Origin: DAOSEC01 sp035362935
GTDB lineage: Bacteria; Bacillota_I; Bacilli_A; ML615J-28; CAG-313
DNA: 40,473 bases
Direction of reading: 5' to 3'
Assembly: GCA_035362935.1 (NCBI GenBank)
Contig: DAOSEC010000018.1
Span: forward strand, 1 to 40,473
Position numbers and translations under genes: made by a program. How positions within the stretch are numbered: position 1 is the stretch's first letter; every line of letters begins with the position of its first letter. Below, one piece after another: positions 1-8,941 of the stretch. The notes beneath the pieces are model-generated. The model was not told the DNA's origin. It searched no databases and worked only from the letters and a program-made list of their open reading frames with translations.

Positions 1-93
1 ACTGTATGAGAGTTCATTTTCAATGATGTCTAAAACGACTTTTAACTTGAATTCCCCGCTCCATAGTCTATTCTTTTTCTTTTTATCCTTCAT
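1..93 (-). CDS. IS3-family OrfA transposase, N-terminus (partial, runs off the window)
   Basis: The first 31 codons of a minus-strand gene are visible, starting MKDKKKKNRLWSGEFK. A basic start followed by W-S-x-E-F-K-L-K-V-V is the usual opening of the helix-turn-helix OrfA of IS3/IS150-type elements, which binds the element's ends. An AGGAGG ribosome binding site sits about 8 bases before the ATG at 93. The rest lies outside the window, so intactness cannot be judged. Confidence 0.7.
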   Translation of the reverse strand, partial: MKDKKKKNRLWSGEFKLKVVLDIIENELSYS

Positions 94-152
94 ATGATGC
101 CTCCTGCATATATATTAGTTTACACTAAGTACAGGTTTTTGGTATCAGTTCA
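94..152 (-). mobile_element. Terminal end of the IS3-type element
   Basis: Upstream of the OrfA start, the minus strand reads from TGAACTGATACC at 152 toward the gene and includes TACTTAGTGTAAAC. A TG start and a short leader before OrfA fit the end of an IS3/IS150-group element. The flanking reading frame (153-398) is open right up to this boundary, which supports an insertion edge near 152. Confidence 0.5.
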
Positions 153-398
153 CAAAAGATCATAAGATTACATCAATTACTTTTTATCTTTATTGCTTCA
201 TGTTTTATAGGAATCCTCTATATAACTGATATTGATCTAGGTTTCATGAGTGATCTTGAAAGATCAATGTATTTTCAAACACTAGAAGTTGTTAAGTGGA
301 TAGTAACATCTGTATTTATTCCGTTATTTCTATATACCTTAAACAATTTAAAAAGCAAAAAGACTGTAAGCGTAGTAGACTACAGAAGAACGTGCTGA
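153..398 (+). pseudogene. C-terminal fragment of a small membrane protein cut by the IS
   Basis: An open frame without a start codon begins at the IS edge and ends at TGA 396-398. It encodes two hydrophobic stretches, HQLLFIFIASCFIGILYI and VVKWIVTSVFIPLFLY, followed by a lysine-rich tail. This is what a two-helix membrane protein fragment would look like after loss of its 5' part to the IS insertion. The family is not recognised. Confidence 0.5.
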
Positions 399-888
399 AA
401 TGTTAGATATGGTCGATACACATGTAAATATCTATAGTTCAGATACAGTGCACACGATTCAGTTTTTAATTACTCAAGATAAAGTAGCTGAACTTATTGA
501 TGAACTATTTGTCGCAATGTTATCAGAGCTTCAAGATCTTGGTGATCAAGAATCACTAAATAATATTAAAACATCTATGAAAGCAGCCTTTAAAGCATTC
601 AACTTTGATTTTAGAATCATTTTAGAAGGTGAATTAGAAGGTACTAAGACATTAACTAAAATTGAAATGATGATCACTGGTGATTTTAGTGGATTTACCA
701 TGAGTTTAGACGAAGAACAAAGTGGTGGGTTCCCGGTTTTAATGAAACTAACTGTGAAGTTAAACAAATTAGGATTTACACTAGATTTTAATGCGGATCC
801 ATTAACCTTACCAAGTGATACTGAACTTGAAGGTTTTGAACTCGTTGAGTATCCACCATTTGCAGGTATCATGGACGGTTTAATGTAG
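379..888 (+). pseudogene. C-terminal remnant of a probable lipoprotein or surface protein
   Basis: The frame is open from about 379 to TAG at 888, with a first ATG at 400. It encodes about 162 residues rich in acidic and beta-type sequence (for example TKTLTKIEMMITGDFSG and GFTLDFNADPLTLPSD), resembling the C-terminal half of secreted lipoproteins in low-GC Gram-positives. No ribosome binding site precedes ATG 400 and there is no signal peptide, so it is probably a 5'-truncated remnant, abutting the fragment at 153-398. The family is not recognised. A short functional protein from ATG 400 is less likely. Confidence 0.45.
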
Positions 889-908
889 TTATTAACAAAT
901 GTATTCAA

Positions 909-938
909 TCCACAACGAATGATTTCGTTGTGGATTTT
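909..938 (+). terminator. Rho-independent terminator
   Basis: An 11-bp perfect stem (TCCACAACGAA / TTCGTTGTGGA) with loop TGAT is followed by a short T tract. It closes the decayed lipoprotein-like unit. Confidence 0.8.
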
Positions 939-955
939 TATATATGAGTTATTGC

Positions 956-984
956 TTGAAATATTGGGTTATTTATGATACTAT
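956..984 (+). promoter_or_regulatory. Candidate promoter of asnA
   Basis: TTGAAA at 956-961 and TACTAT at 979-984 are 17 bp apart, upstream of the asnA ribosome binding site. Confidence 0.45.
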
Positions 985-1012
985 TACATCATATCTTTTA
1001 GGGAGCATACAC

Positions 1013-2014
1013 ATGTCAAAAACAATCATACCTGATGGTTACAAATCTAAGCTTAACTTATATGATACACAAACAGCAATCGGATTTATAAAAAATGTTT
1101 TTCAGCATAATTTAGGATTAGAACTTAATTTAAAACGCGTTACCGCACCTTTATTTGTATTATCTGAAACGGGTCTTAACGACGGTTTAAATGGTGAAAA
1201 TCCAGTACAGTTTGTCATACCAAGTATGAATAAACAAGCAGAGATTGTGCACTCACTTGCTAAATGGAAACGTATGGCGTTATATCAAAATGATTTTTAT
1301 GTAGGTAATGGATTATATACAGATATGAACGCAGTAAGAAAAGAAGAAACACTAGATAATATTCATTCTATCTATGTAGACCAATGGGATTGGGAAAAGG
1401 TGATTGAAAGAACGGACCGAACACTAGATTATTTAAAAGAAACTGTAAAAAGTATTGTAGAAGCTATCGCAAACACTTCAAATACAGTCAAGCTTAAATA
1501 TCCAGAGATTACATACCAAGCCCCAGATGAAGTTTTTTTTATAGATAGTCAAGTCTTAGAAAACTTATATCCTAACCTTACTAGTAAAGAACGTGAATAC
1601 CAAATCGTAAAAGATAAAAAGGTCGTATTTATTATGCGTATTGGTCATAACCTAGCATCTGGTATGCCACACGATTTACGTGCACCTGACTATGATGACT
1701 GGGATTTAAATGGTGATTTGTTGTATTACCATGAAACACTAGATATGGCCATAGAAATTAGTAGTATGGGTATTCGTGTAGATGAAACAAGTTTAAGAAA
1801 ACAGTTAGAGATGAAACATAGATTAGAAGATCTAAAATATCCATATCATCAAATGATTATGAATGAAACACTACCACTTACCATTGGTGGAGGTATTGGA
1901 CAAAGTAGATTGTGTCTCATATTATTAGAAAAAGCACACATTGGTGAAGTTCAAGCATCCGTTTGGGATGATGAAACCATTGAGGCATGTAAGGATAAAG
2001 TTGTATTACTATAG
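1013..2014 (+). CDS. asnA: Aspartate--ammonia ligase (asparagine synthetase A)
   Basis: AsnA makes asparagine from aspartate, ammonia and ATP in the cytosol, releasing AMP and pyrophosphate; the enzyme has a class II aminoacyl-tRNA synthetase fold. The protein is 333 residues, close to the usual 330. It opens MSKTIIPDGYKSKLNLYDTQ, carries the family segment VTAPLFVLSETGLNDGLNG, and has the C-terminal motif GGGIGQSRLC (about residues 292-301). I chose ATG 1013 because GGGAG lies just upstream and the family begins here; the longer frame back to 944 is in the promoter. It is monocistronic, with a candidate promoter and a strong terminator. Identity is secure. Confidence 0.95.
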   Translation: MSKTIIPDGYKSKLNLYDTQTAIGFIKNVFQHNLGLELNLKRVTAPLFVLSETGLNDGLNGENPVQFVIPSMNKQAEIVHSLAKWKRMALYQNDFYVGNGLYTDMNAVRKEETLDNIHSIYVDQWDWEKVIERTDRTLDYLKETVKSIVEAIANTSNTVKLKYPEITYQAPDEVFFIDSQVLENLYPNLTSKEREYQIVKDKKVVFIMRIGHNLASGMPHDLRAPDYDDWDLNGDLLYYHETLDMAIEISSMGIRVDETSLRKQLEMKHRLEDLKYPYHQMIMNETLPLTIGGGIGQSRLCLILLEKAHIGEVQASVWDDETIEACKDKVVLL

Positions 2015-2019
2015 AAAAA

Positions 2020-2056
2020 AGACGTTATTCATCCATTGAATAACGTCTATATTTTT
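2020..2056 (+). terminator. Terminator of asnA
   Basis: A 12-bp stem AGACGTTATTCA / TGAATAACGTCT with a TCCAT loop is followed by ATATTTTT. The truncated surface-protein frame downstream begins inside the tail of this hairpin. Confidence 0.85.
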
Positions 2057-5000
2057 ATGATGAATATGATGATTTAATCAAACGGGAATATGTTTTATAT
2101 GGTGGTAATGCACATGCACCAGAAGCGCCTAAATTGGGATACCATTTCGTTGGATGGGATACTGATTTTACCAATATAACAAACAATTTAGATGTGAGAC
2201 CTATTTATGAACCAAATACCGACACACCGTATACGATTAATTATTACAAAGAAGCAATTGGTGGATTAACATATGAACTTTATGAATCAGTAATCTTCTA
2301 TGGAACAAGTGATGCTTTGGTAGATGCTACTTTTAATACTTATGAAGGATTTATCTTTAATACAAATCACGTAGATAAAAAGTTATCAGGTTACGTAGCA
2401 GTTGATGGCTCATTAACGCTTAACCTTTATTATGATAGAGTACAATATGATGTGCATTTTTATGATAATAATAATTTCGTTTTTGAGACAATTTCAGCAT
2501 ATCATGGCCAAGATATCACACCACCAACAGCACCAGATGTTTTGGGGTATACATTTGAATCATGGAGTGAAACGTTAATTAATGTTACTGAAACGAAACA
2601 CGTGTATTCACAATACACACCGAATCATTATGTGATTACACTTGATGTCAATAGTGGGGATGCATTAGACAGTGATAAGCTTGATGTTATATTTGATGAT
2701 ATAGTCACTGGTTTAGTTATTCCTACAAGATTAGGTTATTCGTTTGTCAAATGGGTAGATATAAATGACAATGAATATCAAAATAATGATTTATATCAAG
2801 TAGCAGATGACATTACGCTAACTGTAGTATGGGTAGCTAATGATGCAACTTATTCTGTTAAATACTACTTAGAAAATTTAGATGGAACGTATGCCTTATA
2901 TGAAACAGATATCGTTGATGCAGCGACCGATCTACATGTTGAAACCGTTGTTAAATCATATATAGGCTATGCATTTAATAGTACTGATGTTAATAATCAA
3001 TTAAATGGAACAGTATTAAGCGATGATTCACTTGTTTTAAGTGTATATTACTTAAGAGAAGTTTACACGGTTACATTTGTTGATTTTGATGAAACTGTTT
3101 TATTGACAGATGAAATTAAATATTTGGGAGTAGCAACAGCGCCATCAAATCCAGATAGAATAGGGTATACATTTAGTGGTTGGGATATTTCATTTAATGA
3201 AATCACATCAAACCTAACCGTAATAGCAACTTATACAATCAATGAATATACGTTAATCTTTGATGTAGATGGTGGAGAAGCAATATCACAACAAACTGAA
3301 AACTACAATACGTTGATTTCATTACCAACACCAACAAAAGACCATTATGATTTTACCGGATGGTTATTAAATGATGTAAGTGTTACTGAAGTTTATCTAA
3401 CCCAAGATTTAACCGTAGTAGCTACATGGCAATTAACTGATTATGCGATTGTTTTAAATACAAATGGTGGGAATACATTAGATGATATCGTTGTTCAATA
3501 TGGCACGGTTATCTCTACGCTGCCAACACCAACAAGAACAGACTATACTTTTGATGGATGGACATTAGATGGCAATCCAGTTACTTTACCATACACATTT
3601 TTAAGTAGTGCAGATATTGAGTTTGTAGCAGTATGGATTGGATTATCTGAGGGTATTTCATATGAAATTAACAATGATGAAGTCACGATTCTTTCATATT
3701 TAGGATCTGAAACAGTTTTAATTATTCCTGATACCATTGCTGGACTCCCAGTAACAACAATTGGAACTGGTGCATTCTCGGGTAATACTACGATTGAATC
3801 GCTTACTTTAGGTCAGCATGTAACAACCATTCAAGCACAAGCATTCTATCAAATGACCAGTTTAACATATTTAGAGTTACCACCAAGTGCTCAAAGTTTT
3901 GGCACACAAATTTTATTTGGCTCTAATAGTTTAGAACATTTGGTTTTATCAAGTGAATCCAATTATCAGTTAAGATATTACTTTGGTAACAATATTAACT
4001 TTATACCAAATACACTAAACACATTAGAGTTTTCAGAAGGTTCACAAAGTATTAATATAACCTTAACCCAAAGCAATTTAGGAAGTATTACAAGTATTAT
4101 CATACCTAATTCTATTACTGAGATTCCTGCTGAAACTTTCACTGGAGCAAGCAGTCTAACATCAATAGTGATACCAAATAGCGTGACAAGCATTGGATCA
4201 TATGCCTTTTCTGGAGCAAGCAGCCTAACATCAATGACTTTACCATTTGTAGGGCAAAGTAGAACTGCAACAGGAACAAATGCTAAGTTTGGCTACATCT
4301 TTGGAAATTCAAGTTACACAGGAAGTTATAGTGCAAATGGATATTATTTACCAAACAGTTTGACTGAGGTTATCATAACAGGCGCGACAAGCATTGGATC
4401 ATATGCCTTTTATAGAGCAAGCAGCCTAACATCAATAGTGATACCAAATAGCGTAACAAGCATTGGAGAATCTGCCTTCCTAAACACAGGGTTAACATTA
4501 ATTTACACAAGTATCTCTTCTAAACCTACTAACTGGAATTCTAACTGGGTTTCTAACGATGTTACTGTAGTTTGGGGCTATGAACAAACAGTTGAAAATG
4601 ATGGAATACTCTATGCGTTATCAACACAGGGTGTTGCTTATGTAATTGGTACAAATGAATCAATGACTAGAAATGTTGTACTACTAGATTACATCAATGG
4701 CTATGAAGTCATAGAAATAGCTAATAGTGCATTCAAAGATAATCTAGTAATTGAAACTATGTATATATCAAACACGATTGTGAAAATAGGATATCAAGCA
4801 TTTTATGGTGCAACCAATTTTAATTTAGTAGAATTTGAAACTTACAGTCAATTAGAGTATATTGAAGCATATGCTTTTGGTAATTTAGCAAACTTAGAAG
4901 CAGTCATCATTCCAATTAGTGTTTACATCATTAAGAATAATGCTTTTGCCAACACCACTGATTTAATCATCTATGTATACCATACAACCAAACCTTCAGG

Positions 5001-5058
5001 CTGGGAAGATAATTGGAATCCTAATAACTTAAATGTTGTTTGGTCATATAATGAATAG
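2053..5058 (+). pseudogene. 5'-truncated InlB B-repeat / BspA leucine-rich-repeat surface protein
   Basis: The frame is open from about 2044 to 5058, but there is no start codon with a ribosome binding site and no signal peptide. It begins mid-repeat with FYDEYDDLIKREYVLYGG. The N-terminal half consists of InlB B-type (Listeria-Bacteroides) repeats recognisable by GY.F.GW cores such as LGYHFVGWD, IGYTFSGWD and TDYTFDGWT, interleaved with YYLREVYTV-type strands. From about 3650 it changes to BspA-type leucine-rich repeats (LTSIVIPNSVTSIGSYAF). Such proteins are normally secreted adhesins. No LPXTG or C-terminal membrane anchor is seen. The 5' end joins the asnA terminator directly, suggesting a deletion that removed promoter, signal peptide and first repeats. 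Translation from a TTG near 2134 is possible but unsupported by a ribosome binding site. Confidence 0.75.
4145..4467 (+). repeat. Near-identical DNA repeats inside the leucine-rich-repeat region
   Basis: A 53-bp segment at 4145-4197 recurs at 4415-4467 with two differences. The overlapping segment 4185-4235 recurs at 4386-4436, also nearly unchanged. Most other leucine-rich repeats in this gene have diverged at DNA level, so these are recent duplications or gene-conversion tracts that could change repeat number by slippage or recombination. Confidence 0.7.
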
Positions 5059-5290
5059 CAAAAACAATTTTTTTGAAGCAGCAAAAGCACTTTTTAATAA
5101 TTAGGTTAAAATATTATTTATTAAAATAAATATAATGAATGATGAATTTAAGAAGCTAATGCATTGTTAAGAAACCTAATTAACTCCTATGTCCGGTTTA
5201 TTCTTTGTTTTTATTGGATTGTGGTAGAAATGATTGACGCAAACTTAATTACTGTCTCTTTATATTTGCTAAAGACAAGAAAGGTAAATG

Positions 5291-5656
5291 ATGAATATAG
5301 ATAAATTATTAGAATTGCTGGATTTATATAAAGATGGTCAGACCGAGCAACGCTGGACAATGAACGGTTATACTTTCGAGAATAAGTATATTCGTATCGT
5401 TCGAATTGATACATAAAACAAAGCAGGTGGATCAAATGTTAATCAAGGTAAACAATGGAGTATTATTTTTGAAAGGCCAACAGATTTAAAATTAGAAGAT
5501 CTCAAAACCTTTAAAGACCTACAAGAAAAGAGTGGATATATTAAGGTAACACAAAGAGTCAATTATCCAAATCAGTACGGTATTAGAATTTATAATATGT
5601 CAAAAAATCCTGATGTTAAAATTTTGGGTAATGTTTTTGATTATTTGTTTGATTGA
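5291..5656 (+). pseudogene. Small soluble protein gene interrupted by one in-frame TAA
   Basis: ATG 5291, preceded by AAAGG, starts MNIDKLLELLDLYKDGQTEQ. After 41 codons there is TAA (5414-5416), yet the same frame then continues for 79 more codons (NKAGGSNVNQGKQWSIIFE to NVFDYLFD) to TGA at 5654-5656. The continuous amino-acid character across the stop shows a single nonsense mutation in a gene of about 121 codons. The family is not recognised; size and composition resemble small immunity or accessory proteins. It lies directly before the first iteron element. Confidence 0.6.
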
Positions 5657-5681
5657 TAACTTTATTAAACCAATAAATTAG

Positions 5682-5774
5682 GGGTGCTAAAATATTTGTC
5701 AAGGGTGCTAAAATATTTGTCAAGGGTGCTAAAAAAAACATGGGGTGCTAATTTGTATTAAAATAGGTAGCATC
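5682..5774 (+). repeat. Iteron-promoter element A (four GGGTGCTAA iterons, -10, inverted half-site)
   Basis: GGGTGCTA starts at 5682, 5703, 5724 and 5743, with spacings of 21, 21 and 19 bp (about two helical turns). The last iteron runs into TTTGTATTAAAATAGG, whose TAAAAT at 5759-5764 looks like a -10 box; no convincing -35 is present. Right after it, TAGCATC (5768-5774) is nearly the reverse complement of the iteron core (TAGCACC). The last 38 bp (5743-5780) recur unchanged in elements B and C. It is probably a multi-site operator or activator array on a promoter. No gene for the binding protein is adjacent. Confidence 0.75.
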
Positions 5775-5823
5775 ACACATATAACAAGCATAGGTTTGAT
5801 ACAAAAGTATCGAGCCTTTTTTT
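5771..5823 (+). ncRNA. Candidate small RNA of element A, ending in a terminator
   Basis: Transcription from the TAAAAT box would start near 5771 and meet a hairpin, GGTTTGATAC (5793-5802) / GTATCGAGCC (5807-5816) with an AAAA loop and two G-U pairs, followed by seven T (5817-5823). The same hairpin position and core recur in elements B and E with wobble changes, which favours an RNA structure. The predicted RNA is about 50 nt with no open frame. A plain attenuator for a lost downstream gene is the main alternative. Confidence 0.5.
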
Positions 5824-5928
5824 CATGAAGAAAGGGTAATTATTCCCTATTTTCAAATTTCTGATAGTCATTTAGGTGATGAGAAAACAACTTAGTCATA
5901 GCTTTTTAAAAATCCGTGTTTTACCATC

Positions 5929-5978
5929 TACACGATTACCTAACTATTTACACGATTACTCAACCATCTACACGATTA
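5929..5978 (+). repeat. Second iteron array of element A (ACACGATTA x3, 20-bp period)
   Basis: TACACGATTA occurs at 5929, 5949 and 5969, exactly 20 bp apart, each followed by CC/TC-AAC-type linker sequence. Element B has the matching array at 11411-11456, at almost the same distance from its GGGTGCTAA array (188 and 185 bp, measured from last GGGTGCTA to first CACGAT). Sequence after the array (AAGTAT..TAGTGTTTAAT) is homologous to the promoter behind the B array. Here no intact gene follows; the IS30 element begins about 320 bp downstream. Confidence 0.7.
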
Positions 5979-6239
5979 AATAAGTATTTGAAAAAATTAG
6001 TGTTTAATGGTAATTCTAACGTTATGTATTTATTGTTAGCATACTTATATCAGTAATATTTTGAAATCAGCATATTTAAAGTCCGTAGTTGAAAAACTAA
6101 CTTTCGTTTACTAATTCTTGCATATTTTTGCCAAGTTAACTTTTGATACATGCGATCTTCAAATCGATTAAACGAAAATGAGTTGTATTTTAAATAAAAT
6201 ATGATAAGATAACATTGTAAATATAGATATTAGATATCA

Positions 6240-6300
6240 CACTAAAAGGCACTGGGTAACTTGCGTTGCCAGTGTAAATTGCGATGTTAAGTTTTTAGTG
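6240..6300. other. Nested inverted repeat beside the IS30 left end
   Basis: An outer pair CACTAAAA (6240-6247) / TTTTAGTG (6293-6300) encloses a second hairpin CACTGG...CCAGTG with an inner TAAC/GTTG stem. It overlaps the first base or two of the IS30 terminus. It could be an old terminator, a cruciform hotspot used by the IS, or part of the IS itself. From 5979 to 6240 I see only the A-type promoter remnant and AT-rich sequence. Confidence 0.45.
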
Positions 6301-7533
6301 TTTCTTGTCAAAGTATTTATATAGGGTTATCTAACCAAATCTGGGGTTAGATGAATTGAGTCAGGGTCTATAGCCTTGACTTTTAATTTATCTAGTAAGT
6401 CTTTGCCAAAATGAGTCTCCATCATGTGATAAGCAGGTATAAATTGATTGGATCTAAGCTTATAACTATTGATGGCGTTAATAAAAATTTGAAGTTTATC
6501 TTGTGTTAAATAGTCTAAAGATTTGCCCTTAGGAAATACATACCTAAGTAATCGATGAATACTTTCGATTGCACCCTTCTGATAAGAAGCCAATGGATCA
6601 CAATAAAAGACATGAGTCCGTCTTTGATTGTGCTTATCAAACTCTATATCTTCTGGTTCACTAAACTCAGTACCACGATCAGTTAGAATCACTGGAAATA
6701 AACGACTAAAATCTTCATGACCTAAAGTCTCATAAAGCCACGTAAAGGTTCTTGAGACTGCACCAGCGTTTTTAGGGATAACACATGCATAAAAGAAATG
6801 AAACTCAATTAAGATAAAAGTTAATAGATAATGAGTATCAGACTTAGCACCGTAGACGGTATCCATCTCTATGGTGAATGTCTGAGGATGTTTTGCACAA
6901 AACTCTAAATAGTCCATAAATTGTCTACCTGCAATATGTGCTCTTGGAGCTACTTTTGTTGGTTTTTTTCGTTTCTTTAGCCTAACTTTGCATCTTAGAT
7001 TAAATGACTTAGTCGATAAGATGTCTTGGTCAACATAACGATAAAGTGACCTGACGCTGACAGGTAAATCAGGATGGGTTGCTTTAATGTGTTCCAAAGA
7101 TTGACCTTTATGAACCCCTTTTTTTACGATACCATCTAGATAGACATATTCAGTTGCTGATAGGTTTATGCCTTGTCTTGATGTCTTTAATGTATGTTGA
7201 TAAGTTTGATCAGCTAGTTTTGCTTCATAACTGTAAAAGTCGCTTAGACAACTTGCCTTTAAAGCGCAGCCATCACATGTAAAGGGATATCTTTTATGTC
7301 TTTGGCAATATGTTTTGAGATTACCACTAAATTTATACCGACTATTTTCTTTTCTGATGAGGTGTGTTTTTATTTCATAAGATATCGTCCTTGGACTTTT
7401 TCCAATGATCATTGATAATTCTTGAAGTGTCTTTGCTGCTTTAAGACCAGCTTCTATGGATATTCTATCGGATAAGGTCAAATGCTTGTATTTTTCACTC
7501 ATGCTTATCATACCTTTCAAATGACAAGAAACA
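6299..7533 (-). mobile_element. IS30-family insertion sequence
   Basis: The element carries one transposase gene bounded by an inverted repeat: TGTTTCTTGTCA at 6299-6310 and TGACAAGAAACA at 7522-7533. Length is about 1.23 kb, usual for IS30. The perfect part of the inverted repeat is only 12 bp, shorter than typical, so the true ends may extend a little or have decayed. No clear short target duplication was seen. Confidence 0.75.
6327..7502 (-). CDS. IS30-family DDE transposase
   Basis: A 391-residue protein starting MSEKYKHLTLSDRISIEAGL, the N-terminal helix-turn-helix of IS30 transposases that binds the element's ends. A cysteine-rich segment (YCQRHKRYPFTCDGC) follows, then the catalytic integrase core with its DDE residues in EMDTVYGAKSD, ILTDRGTEFSEPEDI and KGAIESIHRLLRYVFPKG. 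I chose the ATG at 7502 because AAAGG lies about 10 bases upstream; an in-frame ATG 18 bases earlier overlaps that site. The frame is full length with no disruption, so the element may be active. Confidence 0.9.
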   Translation of the reverse strand: MSEKYKHLTLSDRISIEAGLKAAKTLQELSMIIGKSPRTISYEIKTHLIRKENSRYKFSGNLKTYCQRHKRYPFTCDGCALKASCLSDFYSYEAKLADQTYQHTLKTSRQGINLSATEYVYLDGIVKKGVHKGQSLEHIKATHPDLPVSVRSLYRYVDQDILSTKSFNLRCKVRLKKRKKPTKVAPRAHIAGRQFMDYLEFCAKHPQTFTIEMDTVYGAKSDTHYLLTFILIEFHFFYACVIPKNAGAVSRTFTWLYETLGHEDFSRLFPVILTDRGTEFSEPEDIEFDKHNQRRTHVFYCDPLASYQKGAIESIHRLLRYVFPKGKSLDYLTQDKLQIFINAINSYKLRSNQFIPAYHMMETHFGKDLLDKLKVKAIDPDSIHLTPDLVR

Positions 7534-7744
7534 GCCTTATTATATGCCTAAAAAATCAATATTGAAAAAAATGTCTAAAATTACCTAAAGCGTATAAACC
7601 ATAAAATCTTTAAGTTCAAAATCCTAAAATACTTAAACCCTCTCTATCCTCTATTGTTAGACTAACTTTCTTTGTTCATAAGAAGAGAAAATAAGTTTGT
7701 CAATTAAAGGCATATTTAAAGTCGATATCGTTTTTGAGAGTTTT

Positions 7745-7755
7745 TAGTGTATAAT
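7745..7755 (+). promoter_or_regulatory. Candidate -10 region before the methyltransferase remnant
   Basis: TAGTGTATAAT places TATAAT at 7750-7755, about 45 bases before the start codon. The same TAGTGTATAAT string occurs in the promoter behind the second array of element B (11486-11496). No -35 at ideal spacing was found. Confidence 0.4.
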
Positions 7756-7799
7756 ATTAATAATATGGTTAAAAAAAATTAACAGTACGGGGCGATTAT

Positions 7800-8097
7800 A
7801 TGAAATATGAAGATAAAACAAAAAATGAGTTAATCAATATTATTCAAAACCTGCATAGTAGGTTAAAAAGAAAAAAATACGGAATTGTATGGGATTATGA
7901 AAAAGTGCCAGAAAATGTGGTTGTAGAATGCAAGAATAATTTGCCAATACTGCGGTCAAAGAATAATAAAGATATTGTATTGAATGATTCTATGGATAAC
8001 GTTTTGATTGTAGGAGATAACTACCATTCGTTATCGGTGTTGAATTACACACATTCAGAGGCAATTGATGTGATATACATTGACCCACCTTATAACA
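7800..8097 (+). pseudogene. N-terminal remnant of a Mod-type adenine DNA methyltransferase
   Basis: The first ~100 codons of a type III-like N6-adenine methyltransferase remain: a start MKYEDKTKNELINIIQNL, the segment NVLIVGDNYHSLSVLNYTH, and the catalytic motif IDVIYIDPPYNN. The SAM-binding and target-recognition parts that should follow are gone. Within a few bases after DPPYN the sequence switches to an aldo-keto reductase fragment, marking a deletion or recombination joint near 8095. GGGGCG upstream is a plausible ribosome binding site. Any protein made would be inactive. Confidence 0.75.
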
Positions 8098-8420
8098 ATT
8101 ACCAGCAAACTATGTGCTGAAGTTAAAGATTATGAATTAGCAAAAATACAATTTGAGGAAACTCTTAATAACTTGGATTTGACACATTTAGATCTTTATT
8201 TGATGTATGCACCATGGTCATGGGGACAAATGGGCAAGGATTATAGTGAAGCAAATGCCCAAATTTGTATCAGATATTGCATAGAAAAAACACATTACCA
8301 CTACCTAAATCAACACATGAAAGTAGAATTATTGAAAACACAAAAGTAGATTTCAAAATGGATGAAGCTGATTTAGATATACTTGATGAAATTGTAGATG
8401 ATCCTAGAAGATGGTCATAG
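8092..8420 (+). pseudogene. Aldo-keto reductase fragment, internally deleted and frameshifted
   Basis: In frame from about 8092 the sequence reads ITSKLCAEVKDYELAK and LDLYLMYAPWSWGQMGKDYS, the middle of an AKR5-type reductase (the His of LYLIHAPWPW is Tyr here). It then jumps to AQICIRYCIEK, skipping roughly 80 residues, and after a frameshift continues TLPLPKSTHESRIIENTK to DEIVDDPRRWS and a stop at 8418-8420. The N-terminal barrel strands, an internal block and the reading frame are all lost, so this is a clear pseudogene, unrelated to the intact reductase at 23647. Confidence 0.8.
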
Positions 8421-8491
8421 ATTCTTAATTTCTCATATTACTTAGTTGTAGATATGCGAGCCCATCAACTTGTGATATGATTTAATATCAA

Positions 8492-8521
8492 AATAGGTAC
8501 AATATCAGTGCCTATTTTTTT
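8492..8521 (+). terminator. Rho-independent terminator
   Basis: Stem AATAGGTAC (8492-8500) / GTGCCTATT (8508-8516) with one G-U pair, followed by a run of seven T. It would end transcription through the decayed aldo-keto reductase. Confidence 0.75.
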
Positions 8522-8941
8522 ATGGTTTGCAATAGGCTAAAGCATTACATATAATTAAATTAAAGAAATCAAAGATAGAAAAGAGGTAATTTTTTAGTTA
8601 AAATATTGAAGGTGATACAGTAAAATGCTATAATTAAGAAACCCACGTGTAAGGTGTTGATGAAGATAACTGAAGTTGATAATTACCAAAAAAGCATTAA
8701 ATGTATTCATGAAAAAATTGGTATCATTTAAACCTATTTATTGATTGTTCTAAAATAGATTATTCGCTTTATTTGGAGGATTTGTTCATTTGAAAATATA
8801 TATTAATCAAGATAGTATTTATAGTTTATCAAAGCAAGAAGTAGAATATTAAATTAATATTAAAATAAATCTTAATTCAATAAAATAATAATAATAATAT
8901 AACTAGATTGAATCAACCTACTCAACGAACTTTAGACAATT

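Noticed and set aside
944..1012. Longer N-terminus for AsnA
   Set aside because: The extra 23 codons lie in the promoter and leader; family length and the GGGAG site support ATG 1013.
5053..5103. 17-codon frame MNSKNNFFEAAKALFNN overlapping the end of the surface-protein gene
   Set aside because: No ribosome binding site of its own and too short to assign; it may be chance or a remnant.
5211..5435. Minus-strand frame of 74 codons
   Set aside because: It is antisense to the nonsense-interrupted gene at 5291, lacks a ribosome binding site and has no protein-like features.
5682..5774. Possible CRISPR array in the 20-bp repeats
   Set aside because: Repeats are only 8-10 bp, the period is about 20 bp, spacers are AT-rich and similar to each other, and no cas gene is present.
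5682..5978. Plasmid-type iteron replication origin
   Set aside because: No Rep protein, no DnaA-box cluster, and several copies each end in a promoter-like segment within a chromosomal-looking context.
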